Source: Chitinophaga pinensis
GTDB taxonomy: Bacteria; Bacteroidota; Bacteroidia; NS11-12g; UBA955
Direction: 5' to 3'
DNA: 64,000 nt
Assembly: GCA_945888525.1 (NCBI GenBank)
Contig: CAMDAF010000002.1
Span: 1-64,000, forward strand
Of the stretch, positions 10,721 to 20,509 are shown piece by piece. The position numbers and the translations under genes were made by a program. The notes under the pieces were generated by a model. That model ran no database searches, was not told the DNA's origin, and saw nothing but the letters and a program-made list of their open reading frames with translations. Each line of letters opens with the position of its first letter. The stretch's first letter is position 1.

Positions 10721-11368
10721 ATGAACATCTTTAAAATCATATTGAGTCTTGCCCTTTTTGGGTTGCTCACTTATTCTTTTACAAGTTCAAATGGTCCTAA
10801 ACCCAAAGTGTATAGAGATACTGTTTACCGTTTCCCTCCTAAAGTCAAAATTAACACCCCAAGTGTAAGCAGCGCAAAGCCCAAAACGCCCGAGGCAATT
10901 AAAAAGAAAATTGAAACCGCTGAAGAAGACAGAATCATTTCAATAACTTCAACTATTACCCGATTTAAAGTTAAGAAATCTGCGCAAAAATTGTACGCAT
11001 ATTTTGCCGACACTTTTAAAGTATTTAGAATCTCTTTGGGCGCAAACCCAGTGGGGCACAAAACAACTCAAGGGGACAATAAAACACCTGAGGGTACCTA
11101 TTACATTTCATACAAAAACCCCAAGAGCAGAGGCTATAAATCTTTAAAAATTTCGTACCCAAACGAATCGGATAAGCAAAAAGCAAAACAACTCAAGGTA
11201 AATCCTGGAGGGGATATTTTTATACACGGTTTGTGGTGGGCAGAGCAAGACCCAAAAAACCACTGGAAAGACAATTGGACTCGAGGTTGTGTTGCGTTAA
11301 ACAATCAAGAAATCGAAGAAATTTTTACGCACACAGAGTGCAATACCCAAATAACAATCTTACCTTAG
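10721..11368 (+). CDS. L,D-transpeptidase (YkuD family)
   Basis: IFIHGLWW...NWTRGCVALNN catalytic motif (HG...RGC). Confidence 0.9.
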   Translation: MNIFKIILSLALFGLLTYSFTSSNGPKPKVYRDTVYRFPPKVKINTPSVSSAKPKTPEAIKKKIETAEEDRIISITSTITRFKVKKSAQKLYAYFADTFKVFRISLGANPVGHKTTQGDNKTPEGTYYISYKNPKSRGYKSLKISYPNESDKQKAKQLKVNPGGDIFIHGLWWAEQDPKNHWKDNWTRGCVALNNQEIEEIFTHTECNTQITILP

Positions 11369-11369
11369 A

Positions 11370-11789
11370 TTACATCATTTGGCATTGCGTTTCAATGTAA
11401 GCCTTTAAGTCAGATATTTCAGCTTCGTTTTCTAAGTAGGCGGTTTGCATACTAATAATTTCGCCCGTCTCTTTTAATTTAAAGTTGATCTCATACAATT
11501 GATAATTAACTTTATCGACTTGCTCCCATTTTAGAATTCTGGGTCTTTGAATGACTGTAAAAGAATACCTAAGCCCCTCATCATCTAATATTAAAAAGCA
11601 CTCTTGTTTGAAAAACCCCAATCTAAATTTTCGGAAAACCATATAGATAATTGCCATAATTGGAAAAACCAAAAAGCTATACCATATTATGGTAGGGAAA
11701 GTAACCAAACTTACAACAATACTAAAGATCGAAAAGGCTGCAACCATTGGAGCTTCAGATTTGTTCCTATTTAACTTGAATAAACGCAT
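11370..11789 (-). CDS. Hypothetical membrane protein (two TM segments, PH-like C-terminal region)
   Basis: Complete ORF with two hydrophobic segments. Confidence 0.65.
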   Translation of the reverse strand: MRLFKLNRNKSEAPMVAAFSIFSIVVSLVTFPTIIWYSFLVFPIMAIIYMVFRKFRLGFFKQECFLILDDEGLRYSFTVIQRPRILKWEQVDKVNYQLYEINFKLKETGEIISMQTAYLENEAEISDLKAYIETQCQMM

Positions 11790-11809
11790 GAGGGCGCAAA
11801 ATTAAACTT

Positions 11810-12646
11810 TTATTTACTAATACCTGCAAAACGTTTTTTGCCGCTTAGATCGGCTCTAAATTGACAATTAAGCCCTTTTTCAGCGCACCAAAGACCCAAG
11901 TCGTCGGCAGTCAATGGATTTAACTCAAAATATATATTTGGCATCTGTCTGTCAAGAAACAATTCTATAACAATTTTATAAAACAATAAAGGGTCTGAAT
12001 CGTACACAAACAAGGCTAAATGTGGCTCAAAATCTAAAACGTTGACATGCATAATATCCTTCTCTTCAACTTTTATATAGGGCGGGTTACACACTATAAC
12101 ATCAGGACGGTCCAATAAATAATCTTGGGTCAACAAATCATGAATGTTCCATTCAATATGACTTGAACCAAAATTCATAAGCTCACTTTTTTTAGCCAAT
12201 TCTATGGCCTTTTCAGAAATATCTGTTGCTATTACCCTTGCATTTGGAAAGTGCTTTCTCAAAGCCAAAGCCAAACAACCACTTCCGGTACAAAAATCAG
12301 CAATGATTTTAATGGAATCTTTTTCCGCTTCAATGACCCATTGCAAAAGCTCTTCAGTTTCAGGTCTGGGAATTAAAACATCCGAACTGACTGCTATTTT
12401 CAAACCCGAGAAAAACTCAAACCCCAATATATGCTGAATTGGTTCATGCAGCAGCAAACGGTTCAATATGATTTCCAACGCTTGCTCCTGCTCAAAGGGT
12501 TCTTCGCCTTTTATGAGAAAATCCTTATTTGTTACAGAAAATTGATACTCAAATAAGAATTTTAATGCCGCGCTTGCTTCAGAATGATCGTAAACACGAG
12601 AGAGTGTTTCTTTTGAATTTTGATAGGCTTCCCTCAATGTTATCAT
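11810..12646 (-). CDS. prmC: Peptide chain release factor N5-glutamine methyltransferase PrmC
   Basis: NPPYI motif, ADFCTGSGCLALAL SAM-binding motif, PRPETEELL. Confidence 0.97.
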   Translation of the reverse strand: MITLREAYQNSKETLSRVYDHSEASAALKFLFEYQFSVTNKDFLIKGEEPFEQEQALEIILNRLLLHEPIQHILGFEFFSGLKIAVSSDVLIPRPETEELLQWVIEAEKDSIKIIADFCTGSGCLALALRKHFPNARVIATDISEKAIELAKKSELMNFGSSHIEWNIHDLLTQDYLLDRPDVIVCNPPYIKVEEKDIMHVNVLDFEPHLALFVYDSDPLLFYKIVIELFLDRQMPNIYFELNPLTADDLGLWCAEKGLNCQFRADLSGKKRFAGISK

Positions 12647-12675
12647 GTATGCAAAGTTTTAAGTAATTTCGCAGA

Positions 12676-13695
12676 ATAACAAATCAAGACGAAAAATATA
12701 TTTCTCAATGCCTTGCCTTGGCTGAAAAAGGATTTGGACATGTGTCGCCAAATCCAATGGTGGGTTGCATCATCGTGCACAATGGTGAAATTATTGGCTC
12801 TGGTTACCACAGCGTTTACGGAGGTCCTCATGCAGAAGTAAATGCAATAAACAGTGTTAAAGAGCCAGGTTTGCTAAAAAATTCTATTGCCTATGTTTCC
12901 CTTGAACCTTGTTCTCATTTTGGCAAAACACCTCCTTGTGCCGACTTATTAATTCAATATGGAATCAAAAAAGTTGTGATTGGAAGTTTAGACCCCAATC
13001 CACTTGTTGCTGGACAAGGCATAGAAAAATTAAAAAAAGCAGGGATAGAGGTTAAATTTGGTATTCTCGAAAATGAGTGCAAAAAATTAAACAAACGATT
13101 TTTTACGTATATCAACAATAAAAGACCCTATATAATTTTAAAATGGGCAGAATCCTCTGATGGATTTATGGGCTCTGAGGAAATTAAACAAATTAGTGGA
13201 ATAGCCGCTCAAACACGTTTGCATAAATGGCGCAGTGAAGAAGATGCCTTTTTAGTTGGAACCAATACCCTGATTCAAGACAATCCTAAATTAAACACCA
13301 GACTTTGGCCAGGTAAAAATCCAACAAGAATTGCTGTTGACTTTGAACTCAAGTCTGAAAATAAACATTTAAAAATTTACGACCAAAGCCAAAAAACCAT
13401 TATTTTAAATGGCATTAAAGATGAAATTAGCCATGGAATTGAATACATCAAAATACCGGATTGCAAGGTTGAAACACTAATTGAGGCTTTGTACCTATGT
13501 AAAATATCCAGTGTGGTAATTGAAGGTGGCTCTAAGTTGTTAAACAGTTTTATCGATGCGCACCTATACGATGAAATCAGAGTTTTAAAATCCAAAAAAC
13601 GTATATTAAACAACGGAATAGCAGCTCCAAAGATCAATTTTGTAGCCTCTGGTTCTGAAGATTTAATAGATGATTATTTAACAATCTACGAATGA
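12676..13695 (+). CDS. ribD: Bifunctional diaminohydroxyphosphoribosylaminopyrimidine deaminase / 5-amino-6-(5-phosphoribosylamino)uracil reductase RibD
   Basis: HAEVNAI and EPCSHFGKTPPC deaminase motifs. Homologous sequence (QDEKYISQCLALAEKG) extends upstream of the ORF-track start at 12718 and has no ATG; ATA at 12676 is the proposed start. Confidence 0.93.
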   Translation: MTNQDEKYISQCLALAEKGFGHVSPNPMVGCIIVHNGEIIGSGYHSVYGGPHAEVNAINSVKEPGLLKNSIAYVSLEPCSHFGKTPPCADLLIQYGIKKVVIGSLDPNPLVAGQGIEKLKKAGIEVKFGILENECKKLNKRFFTYINNKRPYIILKWAESSDGFMGSEEIKQISGIAAQTRLHKWRSEEDAFLVGTNTLIQDNPKLNTRLWPGKNPTRIAVDFELKSENKHLKIYDQSQKTIILNGIKDEISHGIEYIKIPDCKVETLIEALYLCKISSVVIEGGSKLLNSFIDAHLYDEIRVLKSKKRILNNGIAAPKINFVASGSEDLIDDYLTIYE

Positions 13696-14537
13696 TTTAT
13701 TTACTGCTATCGGTTGTCTTATCTTCAAGTCTATTCTTGTTTTTTAAATGGTTTGACCTTAAGAAAATCCTTACCCTTCCTGCCATTGCTGGGAACTACA
13801 TAGCCTGCATTGTTACAGGGATAATAATGAACCAAGGTCTGAATTTTGAGCATTTAAACAGCAAGATCATTTTATCTTGCTTAGGGCTAGGCATTTTATT
13901 TTTTGCCATATTTTATGCAATGGCCTATTCCTCCTCAAAAATAGGGATTGGTATTAGCAGTGCCGCTTCCAAATTGTCATTAATGATTCCGGTTACTTTT
14001 GGCGCAATTGTTCTTCACGAAGCATTTGGAGTCTTAAGAATAATTGCATTGTTGCTATCTATACCTGCAGTTGTTTTGATGACCTATAAAAAAGGCGAAA
14101 AATGGTCCTTAAAAACTTTATTTATACCTTTAATTATTTTTATTGGATCTGGCATTATTGACACCTCATTAAATATCTTACAAAAGAATCTTAATGGGTC
14201 GTCTCCATCAAGTGTTATCATCCTGGTTTTCTCAATGGCCTTAGCAACCTCAATTGTATTCTCTATCGCTACAAAAGTCAATCTCACCAAAGAATATAAA
14301 AGTCTATCACATGGCATAATACTTGGGATTCCAAATTATTTTTCTGTGCATTTTATGCTCTTGGCTTTAGGCTCAGGCTTCTTAAGTTCTGGTCAATTTT
14401 ATTTGGTCAATAATTCATTGGTGATGCTATTGTCTTTCATTTTAGCTTGGCTATTTTTTTCCGAAAAAATCAATTTATACAAATTCTTGGGAATCGGAAT
14501 TTCTATCGTATCCATTTATTTAATTCTCTTTGCTTAA
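13692..14537 (+). CDS. EamA-like (DMT superfamily) transporter
   Basis: About 10 TM helices in two repeats; overlaps the ribD stop. Confidence 0.8.
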   Translation: MIYLLLSVVLSSSLFLFFKWFDLKKILTLPAIAGNYIACIVTGIIMNQGLNFEHLNSKIILSCLGLGILFFAIFYAMAYSSSKIGIGISSAASKLSLMIPVTFGAIVLHEAFGVLRIIALLLSIPAVVLMTYKKGEKWSLKTLFIPLIIFIGSGIIDTSLNILQKNLNGSSPSSVIILVFSMALATSIVFSIATKVNLTKEYKSLSHGIILGIPNYFSVHFMLLALGSGFLSSGQFYLVNNSLVMLLSFILAWLFFSEKINLYKFLGIGISIVSIYLILFA

Positions 14538-15151
14538 TGTTGTTTTCAAGCACCTATAAAATGATTGATTCTTCGTGTGAATGTTTGCACAAAGCAAAAG
14601 GAAGTAAGTTTTTTGCCTATGCATGGCCCGTAAAATCGGAGACTGAAATTAAAAATAATTTAAATGCACTAAAAGAAAAATACCCAGATGCAAGCCACCA
14701 TTGTTATGCTTGGGTGTTGGGCCACGACAAACAAAATTTTAGAGCAAATGATGATGGGGAGCCATCTAACACTGCAGGAAAACCGATATTAAGGCAAATT
14801 CATAAACTTGACTTATGCAATATCTTAGTTGTTGTCGTTCGTTACTTTGGTGGCACTATGTTGGGTGTTCCAGGTCTAATTGAAGCATACGGAAATACTG
14901 CTGCAGAATGTCTTGCGCAGTCGTCAATTACTGAATATCCAATATTAGAAAAATACACAGTAAGCTGCCCATTTGGATTGGAAAATGAAGTGTTTAAATC
15001 ATGCAAACAATTCCAAGCTTCATTATCTGTAATGGCTGAACAATCATGTTTTTCTGCTGAAATTAAAATACCTTTGCATAAAGCGGATGAATTTAAAACC
15101 CATTTATCCCTCAATTACCAAATAAACATTGAATATAAAGGCATAGAATGA
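14537..15151 (+). CDS. YigZ/IMPACT family protein
   Basis: GEPSNTAGKPIL and VVVRYFGGTMLGVPGL motifs; TAATG overlap with the upstream gene. Confidence 0.93.
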   Translation: MLFSSTYKMIDSSCECLHKAKGSKFFAYAWPVKSETEIKNNLNALKEKYPDASHHCYAWVLGHDKQNFRANDDGEPSNTAGKPILRQIHKLDLCNILVVVVRYFGGTMLGVPGLIEAYGNTAAECLAQSSITEYPILEKYTVSCPFGLENEVFKSCKQFQASLSVMAEQSCFSAEIKIPLHKADEFKTHLSLNYQINIEYKGIE

Positions 15152-17556
15152 TTAAAAAACTAAGTGTTGTATTACTTTTAATTTGCAAAAGCATCTTATC
15201 CTTTGCGCAAAGCAATGACTACTTTAATTTAAAAGATGTTAAAACTTACCGCTTCGACCATCTTGAACTAAGCACGCCAAAGGCAATAGATCAATTTATT
15301 CAAAGCCCTAATGATTATAATTTCATTGAGGCTTTAAAAATTAACCAAACCAATAAATTAAGCGAGATCTTTACCCAAACAGGTGTAGGAGAAATTATAA
15401 AAGAGCTCAATTTAATCGATTACCACGGAGAGTTTAATGCCAACACCTTTGATTCGTGCTCAGGAATTGAAATCTTACACATCAGTATTAATGAAGAAAA
15501 ACTTGATGCCCTAAAATACATAAGCAAGATTAAAAATCTTGAAACATTGTATATCTATATTCTTGGAAAACCTGAGAACCTAAGCGCATTAAAGAGTCTT
15601 CCAAATTTAAAAGAACTGCACATCATCGGTGATTTCTTGCCAAAAGATTTGGTGCAAATTCCAGGTTTCATTCAAAACCAAACCTCTATGCAAACGCTGG
15701 GTTTAAGTATTGATAGAATCACCGATTTGCCTGCCAATATCATTCGATTTAAAACCCTAAGTCGCCTCAATTTATACGACAACCTTTCGGTATTTACAAA
15801 CAAAGGGATAGAGGATTTATCTGAAGAGAAACTTAGCATACTTTTTAATATCAATTCAGACAACATCAATGCAATTTCAATATCCTATTTTTCTAACAAT
15901 GGAAAGCTCATTGATTTCGAAATTGAATACCTTCAAAATTTATACAAAGGAGAAATTGTTCCTCAGCAATTTGGCGAAAACGAAAATGACAAACAGGAAA
16001 CCGGCAATATACCTTTTGCTAAAGAGTTTGTTCCTGATTTTGGCAGTAGTCCAGAATTTAACAAACCCTATCCTAAAATTTCACCAAACACAGAATACTT
16101 TACCATTAATCCTTCCACCAACAGCCTAATCTATTCCAACTCTGGCCTTAAACTAAGTGTGGCCGCTAATAGTTTTGTCAATGAAAAAGGAGAGGATATT
16201 ACGGTCCCTATTTATTTAAAATTAATTCAAATTAACAGTCCAAGTGACATCCTATTTGCCGGCTTAAATTTTAAAAATGGAGACCGTCAATTTTGCAACC
16301 AATTTTTATTCAATATTCAGGCTACTTGCGATAAAAGCGCTGCTAAACTAAAAGAAGGTTTCCAAATTAAAGCGAATCTTCCAGTAAACAGCGATAGTGC
16401 GCTCACTTATTTTTTCGACTACGAATCAAATACTTGGCAAGATCTTAATTTCTACAACCAAGTATTTGCCTCAAACTTCACCCCTATCGATTTCTACAAA
16501 ATCGAAAATGGAAACCAATGCAATTCGTATTACCAGTTTGATACCAGTTCGTTTAAACAACGTTTTTTCGGCAAACACAATATTTTTTTAAGTGATAAAG
16601 AAAACAACAGCCAGCTGGTATTTAAAAGCCAAACATTCTATACCGATTTGGACAGGACATGGAGCAAAGACTTTAACAGCAATGGCAATCTGAAAGGCCT
16701 TAAAATTAAAAAAGGCAAGTCCTATATTAAAATTCAAAAAGTTATTCCAAAAGTTCGAAACAAAGAACGCCAATACTTTAAAGTCTTAGACAAAACCGAA
16801 CAAGAAATCTTTGCAGAATTAAAAGCGTTCAAAGCCATTAATTTTAATACCATTATTAACGTTGAAAACAAGAAGGAGTTTAACGAAACTTATATTAAAA
16901 ACACCAAATATTTTGATGTTCAGATCCATTACACCAAGGGCAAAGAATACTGCGAAATAAACATTAAAACAAATGATGGTTTTAAACGTCTTCAAGCATT
17001 TATTACTGATACCGACAACAAAAAATTACTTAAAAAGCAAATCAGCAAATTTGCAAAAGCCTATAAAACCTATTTGCATATTCGCGCCAAAAGAGAAATG
17101 GAATTTAATGCTTTAAATAAAGTAAGATTTTCAGAATTCAAAGCATACAGCAACGAGAGAATTAAAGGCCTTCAAAAGGACAATAAAATATCAGAAATTA
17201 AAATCCACCAGCTCGGTACCTTTGGATTTCTATTTGATAAATCACCTGTATTCTCTACCAACATTATTGCCCAGTACACCGATGAAACTGGTTTACCTAT
17301 CGATGTTAAAAATCTATTTTTAATTGACAGCCGTTACAATTCAGTGTTTAAATTACAAGTTGGCAACATTTCCTTTGATCCTAGCAACGTTTCTTGCATT
17401 GTTGCTACAGATTATTCAGGAAATTTATATTACGCCAATAAAAGCGATATTTCAGCCTCAAACTTGAGCAACAATTCTCTAATTTATATTAAATTGAAAA
17501 AGGTAAGTCCTAATTTAAGCAACATCAATTTATTCAACTTATTGCTTAAAAATTAG
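15148..17556 (+). CDS. Hypothetical secreted protein with leucine-rich-like N-terminal region
   Basis: Signal peptide (LLLICKSILSFAQ), LRR-like segments (LPNLKELHIIGD, FKTLSRLNLYDNL). Confidence 0.65.
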   Translation: MIKKLSVVLLLICKSILSFAQSNDYFNLKDVKTYRFDHLELSTPKAIDQFIQSPNDYNFIEALKINQTNKLSEIFTQTGVGEIIKELNLIDYHGEFNANTFDSCSGIEILHISINEEKLDALKYISKIKNLETLYIYILGKPENLSALKSLPNLKELHIIGDFLPKDLVQIPGFIQNQTSMQTLGLSIDRITDLPANIIRFKTLSRLNLYDNLSVFTNKGIEDLSEEKLSILFNINSDNINAISISYFSNNGKLIDFEIEYLQNLYKGEIVPQQFGENENDKQETGNIPFAKEFVPDFGSSPEFNKPYPKISPNTEYFTINPSTNSLIYSNSGLKLSVAANSFVNEKGEDITVPIYLKLIQINSPSDILFAGLNFKNGDRQFCNQFLFNIQATCDKSAAKLKEGFQIKANLPVNSDSALTYFFDYESNTWQDLNFYNQVFASNFTPIDFYKIENGNQCNSYYQFDTSSFKQRFFGKHNIFLSDKENNSQLVFKSQTFYTDLDRTWSKDFNSNGNLKGLKIKKGKSYIKIQKVIPKVRNKERQYFKVLDKTEQEIFAELKAFKAINFNTIINVENKKEFNETYIKNTKYFDVQIHYTKGKEYCEINIKTNDGFKRLQAFITDTDNKKLLKKQISKFAKAYKTYLHIRAKREMEFNALNKVRFSEFKAYSNERIKGLQKDNKISEIKIHQLGTFGFLFDKSPVFSTNIIAQYTDETGLPIDVKNLFLIDSRYNSVFKLQVGNISFDPSNVSCIVATDYSGNLYYANKSDISASNLSNNSLIYIKLKKVSPNLSNINLFNLLLKN

Positions 17557-17678
17557 TCTAGCTAAAACTTCATTTAATCTTGAGGCCATTGGAAAAAACA
17601 CTATAGTATTCGTTTTTCTATAATAAGAGCCCGGATTTAAATGTTACGGAGCAACCAAAACTTGCCCAATGTTTGTGT

Positions 17679-18956
17679 CTAATTTTTTTCTTCGTAAAGA
17701 ATTTCTTTGTCAACCACTTTAACGGCTATACCATCCTTAATCTTTAGATTTATGGCTTCGTATGGCGCTGTAATTACCATCACACCGGGCTTAATTCCTT
17801 CGGTTATTTTGATGTACTTGGTGTCTTGAATGCCCGTTTTAATTGCCTTCTGAACGGCTTTTCCATTTTCTACAATAAAAACCACTTCTTCTTTTTCTTC
17901 TGGTTTGTCTTTCTTTTCCTTCATTGTTATTGAAGAAACTGGAACTGCCAAAACATTAAGTTCTTGTTTGGTGTATACATGCACTGTTGAACTCATGCCT
18001 GGTCTAAATGGCATTTTACCGTTATTCTCCAGCATTATAGCTTCATATGATGAACGCAGAATTAATATCTTTACTTCATACTTTGTGACTTGATCGGTAC
18101 TCATTGCAGTAGAACTTTTAGCGCTATTGGCAACCTGGGTAACTATGCCTTTAAATGTTTTACCTAAATAAGCATCTACTTCGATTCCGGCTGAGTCTCC
18201 AACATCAATCCGCACAATGTCATTTTCGTTTACATCTACTCTTACCTCCATTCTGCTCAAATCAGAAATGCGCATCATTTCTGTACCCGCCATCTGAGCA
18301 GTTCCAACTACACGCTCTCCTTTTTTAGACACCAATCCAGTAATAACACCATCTGTTGGCGCTACAACACTGGTGCGGTTATACGTTTTCCCTGCTTGGC
18401 TAACACTGGCCTCTACCGATTCGGTATTGTATTGTGATGCTAGGGTTTGCTTTTCTGCAGCTTGAAGTTCTGCTCTAGACATTTCGTATTGTGCTTCGGC
18501 AGTATTATACTCTTGTTGACTGATTACTTTGTCGTTGAACAACTTCTTTTGCATTTCGAAGTTCTTCCTTTGCAATTCTACATTTGCTTTTGTTCGCGTT
18601 AACTGGGCTTGGATATTGGCAGACGATGCTTTTGCATTGTTTAATCCCGCCTTAGCTTGTTCCAATTGGGTTTGGTAAATATCAGGGTTGATGCGCACCA
18701 ACAATTGACCGCGTTTTACCGTATCCCCTTCTCTCACATACAAGTCAATAATTTCTCCCGATACATCTGGGCTTATCTTTACTTCATTTTCTGGATAAAT
18801 AGTACCGCTAGCCGTTACCTCTTCGGTTATACTTCTTAACTCAGCTTTTTCTGTAGCTACTTTAATTCCCTTATTGTCTTTTTTTGTGAAAACGGCCACA
18901 AGAATTAATAAAACTGCAACTGCAGACAGGATGATAATGATTTTTTTTGTTGACAT
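17679..18956 (-). CDS. Efflux RND transporter periplasmic adaptor (HlyD/MacA-like)
   Basis: N-terminal TM anchor, paired lipoyl/coiled-coil organisation, GTIYPENEVKISPDVSGEI. Confidence 0.93.
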   Translation of the reverse strand: MSTKKIIIILSAVAVLLILVAVFTKKDNKGIKVATEKAELRSITEEVTASGTIYPENEVKISPDVSGEIIDLYVREGDTVKRGQLLVRINPDIYQTQLEQAKAGLNNAKASSANIQAQLTRTKANVELQRKNFEMQKKLFNDKVISQQEYNTAEAQYEMSRAELQAAEKQTLASQYNTESVEASVSQAGKTYNRTSVVAPTDGVITGLVSKKGERVVGTAQMAGTEMMRISDLSRMEVRVDVNENDIVRIDVGDSAGIEVDAYLGKTFKGIVTQVANSAKSSTAMSTDQVTKYEVKILILRSSYEAIMLENNGKMPFRPGMSSTVHVYTKQELNVLAVPVSSITMKEKKDKPEEKEEVVFIVENGKAVQKAIKTGIQDTKYIKITEGIKPGVMVITAPYEAINLKIKDGIAVKVVDKEILYEEKN

Positions 18957-18964
18957 GTAAGCGC

Positions 18965-20380
18965 TTATAAATTGATTGGATTGCCTTTGTAAAATTCTAA
19001 AATTAGTCCGCGAAAAACAAGTTCATATCTGGCTTGTATTTCATTGGATTGTGATTGCAATAAATTGTTCTTTGATTGAATAAAATCATATGAATTTGTT
19101 ACACCAGCATCAAAGCGCTTTTGTATGTAATCAAAACTCATTTTCTGTGCTTCAACATTGTTCATTGCCGCATCATGTTTTGCTTTAGCAGCATTGTAAC
19201 TGTTCATGGCTGAATTAATTTCATTCAGCAAATTGTTCTTTACTTTAAGCAAATTTAGGTCGCTTAAAGCTTCATTAATTTTTGCTTTCTGGATTTGATT
19301 CTGAACTTGAAAAGCATTGAAAATATTCCAACTCAAACTAATGCCTGCACCTTGCCCTAAGTTATCACTAATCTGTTTGTTGAAAGCCTTGGTACTTATT
19401 TGATAAGAAAATGTTGGCTGAACCACCGCTTCGCTACCGTTTTGGGTGTAACCGATAATTTGACTTCCAACAATTGTTGGATTACTGTAAATCTGAGCGC
19501 TCTGTGAATACACGGTGCTTAAGGAGCCAAACAACGCTATGGTTGGAAACATGCTGCCTTGTGTTGTGCGGGTTTGGTATTTGGCCGCCTCATTCTGCAG
19601 CATTGCAGACTTTATTTGAGGCATATTTTCTAAGGCAATTTGGTACAACTCATTCACTGAAAACGCATTTGAAATAATGTCCATAGAGACCACTGGCATA
19701 CTTAAATTCAAATCTTTATCATTGCCCATTTGCAACAATGTTTTTAAATTCAACATCGATGCATTCTTAGCATTTATTGCCGTTACCACATTGTACTGCT
19801 CATTGGCCAATTGTGCCTTTAAGCTTAAAAGACTGCTTAGATCTGCAGTTCCAGCATCTACCATTTTCTGAGCTTTAATGACACGCTGTTTAGTGGTTTC
19901 AACTTGAAAGTTCAAATTTTTAATGTTTTCCTCAGATTGTATAGCCTGTAAAAAAGCATTGGCTACATTCAATGCAATTTGGTTCTTAATGTTATAAATA
20001 TTCTCTTGCGCTGCCTTTTGTGTGGCATTGGCAAGCTTGATATTGTTTTGCGTTTGAAACCCTCCAAACAAAAGTAAATTGGCATTCAAACTGAAGTTAT
20101 TAGAGCGTATGGTCTGGTTGCTAAATTGATTGGTGAATCTATCAATACTTCTTCCAAATTGATAATTCTGACCGGCGTTGGCCGATAAACTTGGTAAAAT
20201 ATTGGATTTACTTTGCTTAAGGTCTATGCTAGAAGATTCGCTGTTTAAAACAAATTGCCTAACATCTAAATTATTCATCCATGCATACTCTATGCATTGC
20301 TTTAGACTAAATGTGTTGACTTGCCCATTAAGTATAAAGCAAACAATCAAAAAGCTAGGTAATATTAATTTACGAATCAT
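18965..20380 (-). CDS. TolC-family outer membrane efflux protein
   Basis: Signal peptide and typical TolC repeats; directly adjacent to the adaptor gene. Confidence 0.92.
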   Translation of the reverse strand: MIRKLILPSFLIVCFILNGQVNTFSLKQCIEYAWMNNLDVRQFVLNSESSSIDLKQSKSNILPSLSANAGQNYQFGRSIDRFTNQFSNQTIRSNNFSLNANLLLFGGFQTQNNIKLANATQKAAQENIYNIKNQIALNVANAFLQAIQSEENIKNLNFQVETTKQRVIKAQKMVDAGTADLSSLLSLKAQLANEQYNVVTAINAKNASMLNLKTLLQMGNDKDLNLSMPVVSMDIISNAFSVNELYQIALENMPQIKSAMLQNEAAKYQTRTTQGSMFPTIALFGSLSTVYSQSAQIYSNPTIVGSQIIGYTQNGSEAVVQPTFSYQISTKAFNKQISDNLGQGAGISLSWNIFNAFQVQNQIQKAKINEALSDLNLLKVKNNLLNEINSAMNSYNAAKAKHDAAMNNVEAQKMSFDYIQKRFDAGVTNSYDFIQSKNNLLQSQSNEIQARYELVFRGLILEFYKGNPINL

Positions 20381-20509
20381 ACAGTTCAGGAATATGGGTC
20401 AAATTTAGACCAATAAGGTATAGGACTTGCATTACTTCGATAAAATTCGGTGTGAAACGATAAAAAACTTAGTTTAAATTACGAATTCAGAAAAAAAGTT
20501 CAAGTTTTC

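Noticed and set aside
17679-20380. Full tripartite efflux system
   Set aside because: Adaptor and TolC genes are present, but no inner-membrane pump gene is next to them in this window.
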